This document shows, piece by piece, positions 18,750 to 26,475 of a DNA stretch of 64,000 nucleotides (the first letter of the stretch is position 1; every line of letters begins with the position of its first letter). The translations under genes and the position numbers were made by a program. Below the pieces are notes generated by a model. That model did no database searches. It saw only the letters and a program-made list of their open reading frames with translations, and was not told where the DNA came from. Origin of the DNA: an uncultured Ruminococcus sp. (GTDB lineage: Bacteria; Bacillota; Clostridia; Oscillospirales; Acutalibacteraceae); NCBI GenBank assembly GCA_902801245.1, contig CADCHW010000006.1, forward strand, positions 1 through 64,000. Reading direction: 5' to 3'.

Positions 18750-19708
18750 TAATCTTTACCTCCTTTTTTTGAATAAGTTGTATCGGTGGTGAGCTTAAGG
18801 AATACCTCTTCAAGCGTGAGGTCGGCACTCTGCAAAAGCAGAATGGGAGTTTTCTCCTCGGCAAGAGCAAAGAACATTTTCGACCTTATATCGCAGTCCT
18901 CGTTCGCTTCAACGATATACTCGTAAACGCCGTCGGAAACCTCTCTTTCGGTCTTAACGCTTTTAACATCACGAATATTTTCAAGCTTTGACAAAACCTT
19001 AGTCTTAGAACCCTCAACCTGAACAAGAAGTCTGTTAGACTTAACAAGAGCCTTTGAAAGACCCTCTGTAGTTTCGTCGGCAACAACTTTACCGTTGCTG
19101 ATGATAACAACTCTGTCGCAAATTGCCTGAACCTCCGAAAGAATATGTGAAGACAGAATAACCGTATGCTTTTTGCCCAAACTCTTAACAAGATTTCTGA
19201 TTTCGATAATCTGTTTCGGGTCAAGACCAACGGTCGGCTCGTCAAGGATAAGCACGGGCGGATTACCCAGAAGAGCCTGAGCAAGACCGACACGCTGCTT
19301 GTAACCTTTTGAAAGATTCTTGATAAGACGGTGAGTAACGGAGCTGATTTTTACAAGACGGCATACCTCTTCGATATGGTCCTCCTTGTCTAGCTTAACC
19401 TTTTTAAGGTCAAACATAAACTCAAGATACTTTTGGACTGTCATATCCATATAAAGGGGCGGAATTTCGGGAAGATACCCGATTTTGCTTTTAGCACCTT
19501 TCGGGTCGTCGAGAATTTCGCAGCCGTCGATAGTGACAGTACCGCTTGACGATGACAAATAGCCGGTGATAATATTCATAGTAGTGGATTTACCCGCACC
19601 GTTAGGACCCAAGAAACCCAAAATTTCTCCGTCGCCGACGGTGAAGCTAATGTTATCCACGGCTTTTTTATCGCCATAGCATTTGGTGATATTTTTAACT
19701 TCAACCAT
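18749..19708 (-). CDS. ABC transporter ATP-binding protein (GldA-like)
   Basis: 319 residues. Walker A GPNGAGKST, Q-loop area GYLPEIPPLY, signature NLSKGYKQRVGLAQ, Walker B PVLILDEPTVGLDP and an H-loop His in ILSSHILSE. A C-terminal regulatory extension covers residues about 220-319. The ATG at 19708 follows GGAGG by 10 nt. The bases just upstream of the SD (CACGTGTTAAAAAAA) are the end of a REP-C repeat. First gene of the four-gene Gld-like operon. Confidence 0.93.
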   Translation of the reverse strand: MVEVKNITKCYGDKKAVDNISFTVGDGEILGFLGPNGAGKSTTMNIITGYLSSSSGTVTIDGCEILDDPKGAKSKIGYLPEIPPLYMDMTVQKYLEFMFDLKKVKLDKEDHIEEVCRLVKISSVTHRLIKNLSKGYKQRVGLAQALLGNPPVLILDEPTVGLDPKQIIEIRNLVKSLGKKHTVILSSHILSEVQAICDRVVIISNGKVVADETTEGLSKALVKSNRLLVQVEGSKTKVLSKLENIRDVKSVKTEREVSDGVYEYIVEANEDCDIRSKMFFALAEEKTPILLLQSADLTLEEVFLKLTTDTTYSKKGGKD

Positions 19709-19732
19709 ATAAATTTTTCCTCCTTTTTTTAA

Positions 19733-19998
19733 CACGTGAAGATAGTTATTTTTAGCCTGACTTTTGTTACCCGACCAAGAGTTAATTTTAGTCGTAAGTT
19801 TTAGGTTGTTCTATTATAAATATATTTTAAATATACGTTCACCGCCAATAATGTTTTGCGTGATATATAATATTTTTATAATAAAACTTGATTTGTGTAC
19901 TATTTCCCGTCGGTGTTACCGACCCCGACCAAAAGTTGATTTTAATCGTAAGTTTTAGATTACTCTATTATAGTATATTTAAAATATACGTTCACCTC
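19733..19998 (-). repeat. REP-C, one full and one partial copy
   Basis: Plus-strand view: AACACGTGAAGATAGTTATT ... TTACCCGACCAAGAGTT ... CGTAAGTTTTAGGTTGTTC ... ATATACGTTCACC (19733-19848), then a second partial unit CCCCGACCAAAAGTT ... CGTAAGTTTTAGATTACTC ... ATATACGTTCACC (19922-19998). A hairpin GTCGGT-GTT-ACCGAC of the HP type sits at 19909-19923 at the junction. Confidence 0.7.
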
Positions 19999-20352
19999 GA
20001 TAGTTTTCATAACAATTAATTGTTATGAACCAACTTGAAATTACAAACAATAATCATTAATTTCAAACAATTTTCCTTTGCAAACCAACTTCCTGATATC
20101 CAAAACTCAATAATTACGCATTACGAATTACACATTAATTTATTATCTTATAAATATATTAACAAGATATGAATTTTAGCGGTAAATCTATTGAAAATTT
20201 CATACAACATCAACATCTCACCGTTACATAATTTAACACTTTATAATAATATACCTTTTACCTAAAAATTACTTTAAAAATTGCTGATTTCCAAGTTGCA
20301 TAATGAAAGACTAACTTCCGAATACCAAAAAACAAATAATTACGCATTAAGT

Positions 20353-20628
20353 TATACTTGCAAGCATTAAGATTCACCACTTATCTTTCTTCGACCGGCA
20401 ATTCGCTATGCTGTTGCCTTTGTTATTTTGTACAAATAGATATGTTTTTGTATATGTTTTTATTTTTATTTTTATTTTCTAAACATAGTTTGTTTAGTTT
20501 CGCTGAGGGGAGTTTATTTTCTACAATAATTTGTTTCGTCAGCGAGCGGGGCTCTGCCCCTGCACCCCGCAAGCTTTAAAAAGCTTGACCAAACTTTAAA
20601 ATGTCAAACCTTTTAGCTTTCGAGCTTA
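20353..20628 (+). repeat. REP-A copy 2
   Basis: Ends: TATACTTGCAAGCATTAAG on the left, and CCTTTTAGCTTTCGAGCTTA on the right. Inside are the GGCAA...TTGCC hairpin, TTTCGCTGAGGGGAG, GGGGC-TCT-GCCCC and AAGCTTTAAAAAGCTTGACC. It lies in the 970-bp gap between the ABC ATPase and RNase Y; the stretch 20000-20350 is AT-rich with no feature I can support. Confidence 0.8.
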
Positions 20629-20680
20629 AAATAAGGCAAGCACCCAATAAAAAGATACTTGCCCCGATATAATACTAAAT

Positions 20681-22234
20681 TTATTTAGCGTAGTCAACTG
20701 CTCTTGACTCTCTGATAATATTCACTTTAACCTGACCCGGATAATCGAGGTCTGTTTCAATTTTACTGCAAATCTCTCTTGCAAGAGGAATCATTTTCTC
20801 ATCATTTACAATCTCGGGTTTAACCATAATGCGAACCTCACGGCCTGCCTGAATCGCATAGCATCTCTCAACACCCTCAAACGATGCGGCAACCTCTTCG
20901 AGCTTCTGCAATCTCTTGATATAGTTCTCCAGATTTTCACGTCTTGCCCCCGGTCTTGCAGCCGAAATAGCGTCCGCCGCCTGAACAATACAGGCAACAA
21001 CAGTTTTGGCTTCAATGTCGCCGTGGTGAGCATGAATAGCGTGAACAACCTGTTCACTCTCCTTGAACTTTCTTGCAACGTCAACACCGATTTCAACATG
21101 CGAACCCTCAATCTCGTGGTCGAGAGCCTTGCCGATGTCATGCAAAAGACCTGCTCTCTTTGCAAGAGTAGGGTCCATTCCGAGTTCGCTTGCTATCATA
21201 CCCGAAAGCAACGCAACCTCAATGGAATGATTAAGTACATTCTGACCGTAACTTGTACGGTAACGCAAACGTCCCAAAAGTTTAATAAGCTCATGGTGAA
21301 TACCGTTTACACCAACTTCGAGGACAGCTCTTTCGCCCTCCTCCTTAATAATGCTCTCAACCTCACGGCGAGCCTTATCTATCATCTCTTCAATTCTTGC
21401 CGGGTGAATTCTGCCGTCGGCGATAAGCTTTTCGAGAGCCACACGTGCAATCTCACGTCTGACAGGCTCAAAGCACGACAGCGTAATAGCCTCGGGAGTA
21501 TCGTCAATAATCAAATCAACTCCCGTAAGCGTTTCAATAGTTCTGATATTTCTGCCTTCACGTCCGATAATTCTGCCCTTCATTTCATCGCTGGGCAATG
21601 GCACAACCGACACAGCCGCCTCCGCAACATGGTCAGCCGCACATCTTTGAATAGCAAGCGAAATAATATTTCTTGCTCTCTTGTCGCATTCGTCACGAAG
21701 CTTTTGTTCGTAGTCAAGAATTCTGACTGCTTTTTCATGTGTAAGCTCCGACTCAAGATTATTCAGCAAATATTCCTTTGCCTGTTCCGAGGTAAAGCCC
21801 GAAAGCTTTTCGAGAACTTCGAGTTCGCTCTTCTTGATAGACTCCGTTTCTGCAAGTCTGTCCTCAGCCTGTTTGAGCTTTTTTGAAACATTCTCCTCTT
21901 TCTTTTCGAGGTTATCCATTTTACGGTCGAGAGTTTCCTCTTTTTGCTGAACACGTCTTTCCTGACGCTGAACTTCTTTTCGTCTGGCATTAAGGTCCTT
22001 TTCCGTTTCGGTTCTGAAAAGGTGAACTTCGTCCTTTCCCTCAAGGACATACTCTTTCTTCTTTGCTTCCGCTTCCTTTACGGCTTCTTCAACGATACGC
22101 TTTGCCTCAGCCTCTGCCGAGCCTATCTCAGCCTCCGCAATCTTCCTGCGGTGAGAAACGCCTGCCAAAAAGCAGACAACGCCCGTAACTATCGCCACAA
22201 CAACGGTAAGCAAAATTGCCAACCAAATTTCCAA
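20681..22234 (-). CDS. rny: Ribonuclease Y
   Basis: Membrane-anchored endoribonuclease that starts mRNA decay. 517 residues: N-terminal helix ([20 protein letters not shown]), a long coiled coil (residues about 35-200), a KH domain ([19 protein letters not shown]), and an HD domain with [15 protein letters not shown] and [11 protein letters not shown]. Length and order match the family exactly. SD GGAGG-type upstream. Monocistronic here, with a candidate small RNA gene upstream on the same strand. Confidence 0.97.
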   Translation of the reverse strand: MEIWLAILLTVVVAIVTGVVCFLAGVSHRRKIAEAEIGSAEAEAKRIVEEAVKEAEAKKKEYVLEGKDEVHLFRTETEKDLNARRKEVQRQERRVQQKEETLDRKMDNLEKKEENVSKKLKQAEDRLAETESIKKSELEVLEKLSGFTSEQAKEYLLNNLESELTHEKAVRILDYEQKLRDECDKRARNIISLAIQRCAADHVAEAAVSVVPLPSDEMKGRIIGREGRNIRTIETLTGVDLIIDDTPEAITLSCFEPVRREIARVALEKLIADGRIHPARIEEMIDKARREVESIIKEEGERAVLEVGVNGIHHELIKLLGRLRYRTSYGQNVLNHSIEVALLSGMIASELGMDPTLAKRAGLLHDIGKALDHEIEGSHVEIGVDVARKFKESEQVVHAIHAHHGDIEAKTVVACIVQAADAISAARPGARRENLENYIKRLQKLEEVAASFEGVERCYAIQAGREVRIMVKPEIVNDEKMIPLAREICSKIETDLDYPGQVKVNIIRESRAVDYAK

Positions 22235-22341
22235 AGTAGTCTGACACCTCCTTAGTTTTCAGTCTGATTTTCTTTCATTTTGTTAAAATTTTTAATAAAG
22301 AATAATCAACTCCGATGCCGTTTCTACCATATGCTCCGTTC

Positions 22342-22559
22342 TATACTCACGGTTATACTAGTGAGCAGTAAGATTTAGCAAATTCGCCTCACCCCTCTGT
22401 CCTGCGGACATCTCCCCTATGAGGGGCGACTTTGATACATCGAGAACCAAAAAGCCTCCACTTTTAGGGGAGGTGGCAGCCGTAAGGCTGACGGAGGGGT
22501 TTTTAAAAAAACTCGATTTTTTAAAATATTCCCGCTAAATCTTAACGCTTTCGAGTATA
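22342..22559 (+). repeat. REP-B copy 3 (complete, 218 bp)
   Basis: Left end TATACTCACGGTTATACTAG ... AAGATTTAGC, right end CTAAATCTTAACGCTTTCG AGTATA, with the same interior as copy 2 (ACCCCTCTGTCCTGCGGACA, AGGGGAGGTGGCAGCCG, GGCTGACGGAGGGG). It carries a 13-bp insertion in its left terminal repeat relative to copy 2. The remaining gap to 22850 shows nothing else I can support. Confidence 0.85.
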
Positions 22560-22849
22560 ATAATATTTACCGCTTTTCACTCTCTCTTCCAAAAAAGAAG
22601 CTTAACTTCGTGCCGCACTCCTCAAAATAAAAAGAGAAAAGAAAGTACCGTACATTCGGCAGTATTTATTTTCAAATAACGTTATTCTGTTTTCAAAGTA
22701 TTAAGTATATAAAATTGACAGAAAATGCCAAAAATTTGCAGGCAATTATAACGCTTAAGCATAACCCAACGGTTATACACAAAAGCAATCTATACAAAAT
22801 AAAATAAAAAATCAAATAACAAAATCATTAAGATAAATCGAATAAAGCA

Positions 22850-22969
22850 TATATAAAAACGGACTTAAAAGAGTCCAATTATCAATATAGGAACATAAAA
22901 CCGTTCCGAGGCACTCATATAAAATATATTCGGCAGGTAAACAAATCTGCACCAAGTAAAAGTACCCTC
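22850..22969 (-). ncRNA. Candidate small RNA between rny and gap
   Basis: A promoter (TTGACA, 17 bp, TAAAAT) predicts a start near 22968. The transcript would hold hairpins GCAG...CTGC, ATAT-ATTTT-ATAT within CCGA...TCGG, and GGAAC...GTTCC. It ends with GGACT...AGTCC plus GTTTTTATATAT at 22850-22876, an intrinsic terminator with a short stem. Length about 115-120 nt. No ORF with a usable SD. I cannot match it to a known family. Confidence 0.45.
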
Positions 22970-22974
22970 TATCT

Positions 22975-23003
22975 ATTTTAATGCAAAAAAACCGATTTGT
23001 CAA
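22975..23003 (-). promoter_or_regulatory. Promoter of the candidate small RNA
   Basis: TTGACA at 22998-23003, 17-bp spacer, TAAAAT at 22975-22980 on the minus strand. Confidence 0.7.
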
Positions 23004-23126
23004 TATGTTATAAAAAAGTAAACAACAAAATATAATAATTTTTTTATTTTTAGTTTGGAATTTTTTAACAAAAAGTAAATTTTACCGAAATACTTATTTA
23101 AAGTGTGATAAATTTCTCAAAAACAC

Positions 23127-23155
23127 TTGTAAAAACTTCAAAAATAGGATAAAAT
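23127..23155 (+). promoter_or_regulatory. Promoter of gap
   Basis: TTGTAA at 23127-23132, 17-bp spacer, TAAAAT at 23150-23155, about 60 bp before the gap start codon. Confidence 0.65.
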
Positions 23156-23215
23156 ATAAGAGAACTAATTTTTAGTTTTAATCACGTTATATTAATTTTT
23201 AGGAGGATAAATCAA

Positions 23216-24253
23216 ATGGCAGTAAAAGTTGCAATTAACGGCTTCGGTCGTATTGGTCGTCTTGCTTTCCGTCAGATGTTCGGTGCAGAGGGTTACGAGG
23301 TAGTTGCTATCAACGACCTTACAAAGCCTTCAATGCTCGCTCATCTTCTTAAGTATGACACAGCTCAGGGCGGTTACACAGGCAAAATCGGTGAGAACCT
23401 TCACACAATCGAGGCTGACGATGAGGCTAACACTATCACAGTAGACGGTAAGACACTTACAATCTACGCTAAGGCTAACGCAGCAGAGCTTCCTTGGGGC
23501 GAAATCGGCGTTGACGTAGTTCTTGAGTGCACAGGCTTCTACACATCTAAGGCTAAGTCACAGGCTCACATCGATGCAGGTGCTAAGAAGGTAGTTATCT
23601 CCGCTCCGGCAGGCAATGACCTTAAGACAATCGTTTACAGCGTAAACCAGGATACACTCACAGCTGAGGATACAATCATCTCCGCTGCTTCCTGTACAAC
23701 AAACTGCTTGGCTCCCATGGCTAAGGCTCTCAACGACTATGCTCCGATTCAGAGCGGTATCATGAGCACAATCCACGCTTACACAGGCGATCAGATGATC
23801 CTTGACGGTCCTCACAGAAAGGGCGACCTCAGAAGAGCAAGAGCAGGTGCTGCAAACATCGTTCCTAACTCAACAGGCGCTGCAAAGGCTATCGGTCTTG
23901 TAATTCCCGAGCTTAACGGCAAGCTCATCGGTTCTGCACAGCGTGTTCCTGTTCCGACAGGTTCTACAACAATCCTCACAGCTGTAGTTAAGGGTGCTGA
24001 CGTAACAGTTGACGGCATCAACGCTGCTATGAAGGCTGCTGCTTCTGAGTCTTTCGGTTACAACACAGATCCTATCGTATCTTCTGACGTAATCGGTATG
24101 AGATACGGTTCATTGTTTGATGCAACTCAGACAATGGTTTCCAAGATTGCTGACGACCTCTATGAGGTACAGGTTGTTTCTTGGTACGACAACGAGAACA
24201 GCTACACAAGCCAGATGGTTAGAACAATCAAGTACTTCGCAGAGCTCGCTTAA
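23216..24253 (+). CDS. gap: Glyceraldehyde-3-phosphate dehydrogenase
   Basis: Glycolytic NAD-dependent oxidation and phosphorylation of glyceraldehyde-3-phosphate. 345 residues. The Rossmann start is [17 protein letters not shown], the catalytic Cys lies in [15 protein letters not shown] (about residue 160), the His in [12 protein letters not shown], and [15 protein letters not shown] is near the C-terminus. A strong SD (AGGAGG) precedes the ATG. Codon choice is strongly biased (for example ACA Thr, CTT/CTC Leu, AAC Asn), in line with high expression. Monocistronic, with its own promoter and a strong terminator. Confidence 0.98.
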   Translation: MAVKVAINGFGRIGRLAFRQMFGAEGYEVVAINDLTKPSMLAHLLKYDTAQGGYTGKIGENLHTIEADDEANTITVDGKTLTIYAKANAAELPWGEIGVDVVLECTGFYTSKAKSQAHIDAGAKKVVISAPAGNDLKTIVYSVNQDTLTAEDTIISAASCTTNCLAPMAKALNDYAPIQSGIMSTIHAYTGDQMILDGPHRKGDLRRARAGAANIVPNSTGAAKAIGLVIPELNGKLIGSAQRVPVPTGSTTILTAVVKGADVTVDGINAAMKAAASESFGYNTDPIVSSDVIGMRYGSLFDATQTMVSKIADDLYEVQVVSWYDNENSYTSQMVRTIKYFAELA

Positions 24254-24285
24254 TTGCACTAACTCGAATCTAAGTTCTTAAAAGG

Positions 24286-24320
24286 ATTCTCTCCTATTTC
24301 ATATAGGAGAGAATTTTTTA
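24286..24320 (+). terminator. Intrinsic terminator of gap
   Basis: ATTCTCTCCTAT and ATAGGAGAGAAT form a perfect 12-bp stem with a 5-nt loop, followed by TTTTTAT. Confidence 0.95.
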
Positions 24321-24354
24321 TACCGTTAAATTCCAAATAAAACATAAATTTATA

Positions 24355-24382
24355 TTGTAATTTGTTCAAAATGTGGTATAAT
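24355..24382 (+). promoter_or_regulatory. Promoter of the PD-(D/E)XK gene
   Basis: TTGTAA at 24355-24360, 16-bp spacer, perfect TATAAT at 24377-24382. Confidence 0.6.
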
Positions 24383-24420
24383 AATATTAAAAGAAATAAA
24401 ATATAAAGGAAGCAGTAAAA

Positions 24421-25284
24421 ATGAATCCCGAAACCAAAGACAGAAATCTTAAAATAATTGAGAATATGACTATTATGGACGATATATTTATGTCTGTATT
24501 TTTCGAGGAAAGACCCGAATGTGCAGAGGATATTTTATCGGCTGTTCTTCCGTTTAAGATTAAAGTGGAAAGTGTACATACTCACTATCATTACACAAGT
24601 GCAAACGGTCACGAGGTTATTTTTGACATACACGCAAAAGAAGAAAATGACGGTAAAAAACTGGATATCGAACTCCAGAAGCGTTCCGACGGTGCATCGC
24701 CAAGACGTGCAAGGTACTATTCAAGTACGCTTGATACAATGTCGCTGCAAAGAGGTCAAGAATACGATGAGCTGGAAGATACATATGTTATCTTCATAAC
24801 GGAACATGACATCTTCAAAGAGAAAAAACCGATTTATCGTGTTGAACGGCATATTAATTCCAAAAAGCGTTTTAACGACGGCTCTCACATTATCTACCTG
24901 AATACAGCTTATTCGGGCAAATGTACGAAAGCAATCAAAAACCTTATTCACGATTTAAGGTGCAGCGACCCCAACGAGATTATTAATAAAAATCTCGCCA
25001 AAAGATTTAATGAAATAAAATCCGGCTCTGCCGAAAAGGAGATTGAGAATATGTGTGATTTATTAGATAAAGTTATCAAAAAAGAAGGTGACGACAAGTT
25101 CGCAGAAGGTCGTGCCGAGGGTATTGCAGAAGGTCGTGCCGAGGGTCGTGCTGAGGGTCGTGCAGAAAATTCCCGAGAGATTGCACAAAAGCTTATTCTT
25201 TCCGGATTGCTCACCGACGAAGTTATTGCGGAATCCTGCAATCTTACAATTGATGAAGTCAGAGAGTTGAAACTTTCCGCTTAA
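24421..25284 (+). CDS. PD-(D/E)XK nuclease family transposase (Rpn/PDDEXK_2 type)
   Basis: 287 residues. The start MNPETKDRNLKIIENMTIMD and FMSVFFEERPE, then VIFDIHAKEE...LDIELQKR (Asp and Glu-x-Gln nuclease residues, about 70-90) and ARYYSSTLDTM, are signatures of the large Clostridial PD-(D/E)XK transposase-like family, related to Rpn recombination-promoting nucleases. The C-terminus has a run of AEGR repeats (FAEGRAEGIAEGRAEGRA, encoded by near-identical 12-bp units at 25099-25167) and a helix-turn-helix-like end (LTDEVIAESCNLTIDEVREL). No terminal repeats of its own are visible. The family often occurs in many copies per genome and may be functional or decaying. SD AAGGAAG. Confidence 0.85.
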   Translation: MNPETKDRNLKIIENMTIMDDIFMSVFFEERPECAEDILSAVLPFKIKVESVHTHYHYTSANGHEVIFDIHAKEENDGKKLDIELQKRSDGASPRRARYYSSTLDTMSLQRGQEYDELEDTYVIFITEHDIFKEKKPIYRVERHINSKKRFNDGSHIIYLNTAYSGKCTKAIKNLIHDLRCSDPNEIINKNLAKRFNEIKSGSAEKEIENMCDLLDKVIKKEGDDKFAEGRAEGIAEGRAEGRAEGRAENSREIAQKLILSGLLTDEVIAESCNLTIDEVRELKLSA

Positions 25285-25308
25285 CATCTCTATTACATTA
25301 AGAAAAAC

Positions 25309-25340
25309 GCTGTCACCGTTTTTGGTGACAGCATTTTTCA
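25309..25340. terminator. Bidirectional terminator between convergent genes
   Basis: GCTGTCACC-GTTTTT-GGTGACAGC at 25309-25332 is flanked by A-tract and T-tract, so it can end both the PD-(D/E)XK transcript (+) and the folT-like transcript (-). Confidence 0.92.
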
Positions 25341-25371
25341 TTTATTTATGGAGAAATGTGTGTTATTGGCA

Positions 25372-25965
25372 TTAAACATTTTGGCTTTTCTTAATTCTTC
25401 TGACCTCGGGTATCTTAACTATCGCCTTGAAAATAAGGTAGTTAATAGCTACCGATACGGGCAAATCTATGAACTCCTTTATTCCTCTGATAGACAAAGC
25501 CTTTTCAAGCGGCATTCCATAAAATACTATAAACCACGTAACACCGAGAAGTATATTTATGAACAATGTTATAATAACTTCGGCAATAGTTATTCTCCAC
25601 AATTTAATTTCTTCCTTGTAAAACGCAACTCCGTAGACAATTCCGAGCAGTATCATACTAATTGTAAAACCGGGAATATACGCACCGCCAACCGGAGCGA
25701 TAATATATCCCACAACATCATTTAATCCTCCTGCAATACCTGCCGCAACAGGACCGTAAAGCATAGCGATAACGGCTATCGGAAACACACTGAAACCTAT
25801 CTTTATGAGATTAGTTCCGATAAAAGCCATACCGTTGTTTTCAAAATATTTGAGTACAATAGATACCGCAAGAAGCATTGCTGTAACGGAAAGGTTTACG
25901 GGTTTTGTAAGTTCCTTGCTTGACTCGGCGAATTTCATTCCTGTTTTCTTAAAAAAACGATTCAT
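25372..25965 (-). CDS. folT: ECF transporter S component, FolT family
   Basis: About 197 residues with five or six membrane helices. IKIGFSVFPIAVIAMLYGPV, AGIAGGLNDVVGYIIAP and YIPGFTISMILLGIVYG are characteristic of the folate-type substrate-binding subunits of group II ECF transporters, which share a common EcfAA'T module encoded elsewhere. The ATG at 25965 follows AGGAG by 9 nt. The gene sits behind a consensus promoter and a roughly 200-nt structured leader ending in a terminator, suggesting ligand control. Substrate (folate) is inferred from family similarity; other vitamins are possible. Confidence 0.82.
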   Translation of the reverse strand: MNRFFKKTGMKFAESSKELTKPVNLSVTAMLLAVSIVLKYFENNGMAFIGTNLIKIGFSVFPIAVIAMLYGPVAAGIAGGLNDVVGYIIAPVGGAYIPGFTISMILLGIVYGVAFYKEEIKLWRITIAEVIITLFINILLGVTWFIVFYGMPLEKALSIRGIKEFIDLPVSVAINYLIFKAIVKIPEVRRIKKSQNV

Positions 25966-26061
25966 TTTAAACAACTCCTTTTAACGTTAGGTGAACTTTT
26001 GTAAAAAAGAACTTTCCACTCAGACACAAAACTAACAGCAATAAAAAATTAAAGTGCGTGT

Positions 26062-26169
26062 TTCGTCCGGTGTTACCGGTTCGTCCGGTGTTGCCGGTTC
26101 GTCCGGTGTTGCCGGTTCGTCCGGTGTTACCGGTTCGTCCGGTGTTGCCGGTTCGTCCGGCGTTGCCGG
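26062..26169. repeat. 18-bp minisatellite, six units
   Basis: Six perfect-length tandem units of TTCGTCCGGTGTTACCGG or its TTGCC variant. Each unit contains a small hairpin CCGGT-GTT-ACCGG like the HP family. In one minus-strand frame it would read ATPDEP repeats, but no start with an SD supports translation. It lies between the leader terminator and folT. Confidence 0.9.
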
Positions 26170-26214
26170 TGCTACACCATAGAAAACGGAGTTGTTGGTA
26201 CTGAAAAACCAAAC

Positions 26215-26423
26215 CAAAATATAAAGGCGGTGTACAAAAAATCGCACACCGCCCATAAACTCTACATGTGTAACAGCGGGATGCAAACCCCAAACCGCAG
26301 ATTTCTCTTTCGTTCCGCCGACAACTCCCCGTTCGGCAGACACTCCGTGCCTATATGGCACACGCTTGGAATTTTACTCTGTTTTTTAATTTTGCAAACG
26401 AAGTTATCTCACCGGATAACCAC
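26215..26423 (-). ncRNA. Structured leader of folT, riboswitch candidate
   Basis: From the promoter start (about 26423) the RNA shows hairpins GTGCC-ATATA-GGCAC and GCCGA...TCGGC. It ends with GGCGGTGT...ACACCGCC (26226-26253) followed by TTTATATTTT, an intrinsic terminator. The arrangement (promoter, about 170 nt, terminator, then a vitamin transporter gene) is that of a transcription-terminating riboswitch. I do not see the THF, TPP, FMN or cobalamin consensus. Confidence 0.5.
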
Positions 26424-26429
26424 ATCTAC

Positions 26430-26458
26430 ATTATACAACACACTTCGATAGTTGTCAA
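26430..26458 (-). promoter_or_regulatory. Promoter of the folT leader
   Basis: Perfect TTGACA (26453-26458), 17-bp spacer, perfect TATAAT (26430-26435) on the minus strand. Confidence 0.85.
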
Positions 26459-26475
26459 GCATATTTTATAAAAAA

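Noticed and set aside
22812..23003. 63-codon minus-strand ORF
   Set aside because: Its TTG start is the -35 box of a promoter, and the region looks like a small RNA gene with hairpins and a terminator.
24421..25284. Insertion sequence boundaries around the PD-(D/E)XK gene
   Set aside because: No terminal inverted repeats or target duplications were found; flanks are ordinary promoter and terminator.
26032..26361. 109-codon ORF with ATPDEP repeats
   Set aside because: Translation of the 18-bp minisatellite and the structured folT leader; no SD, and the frame is not supported outside the repeat.
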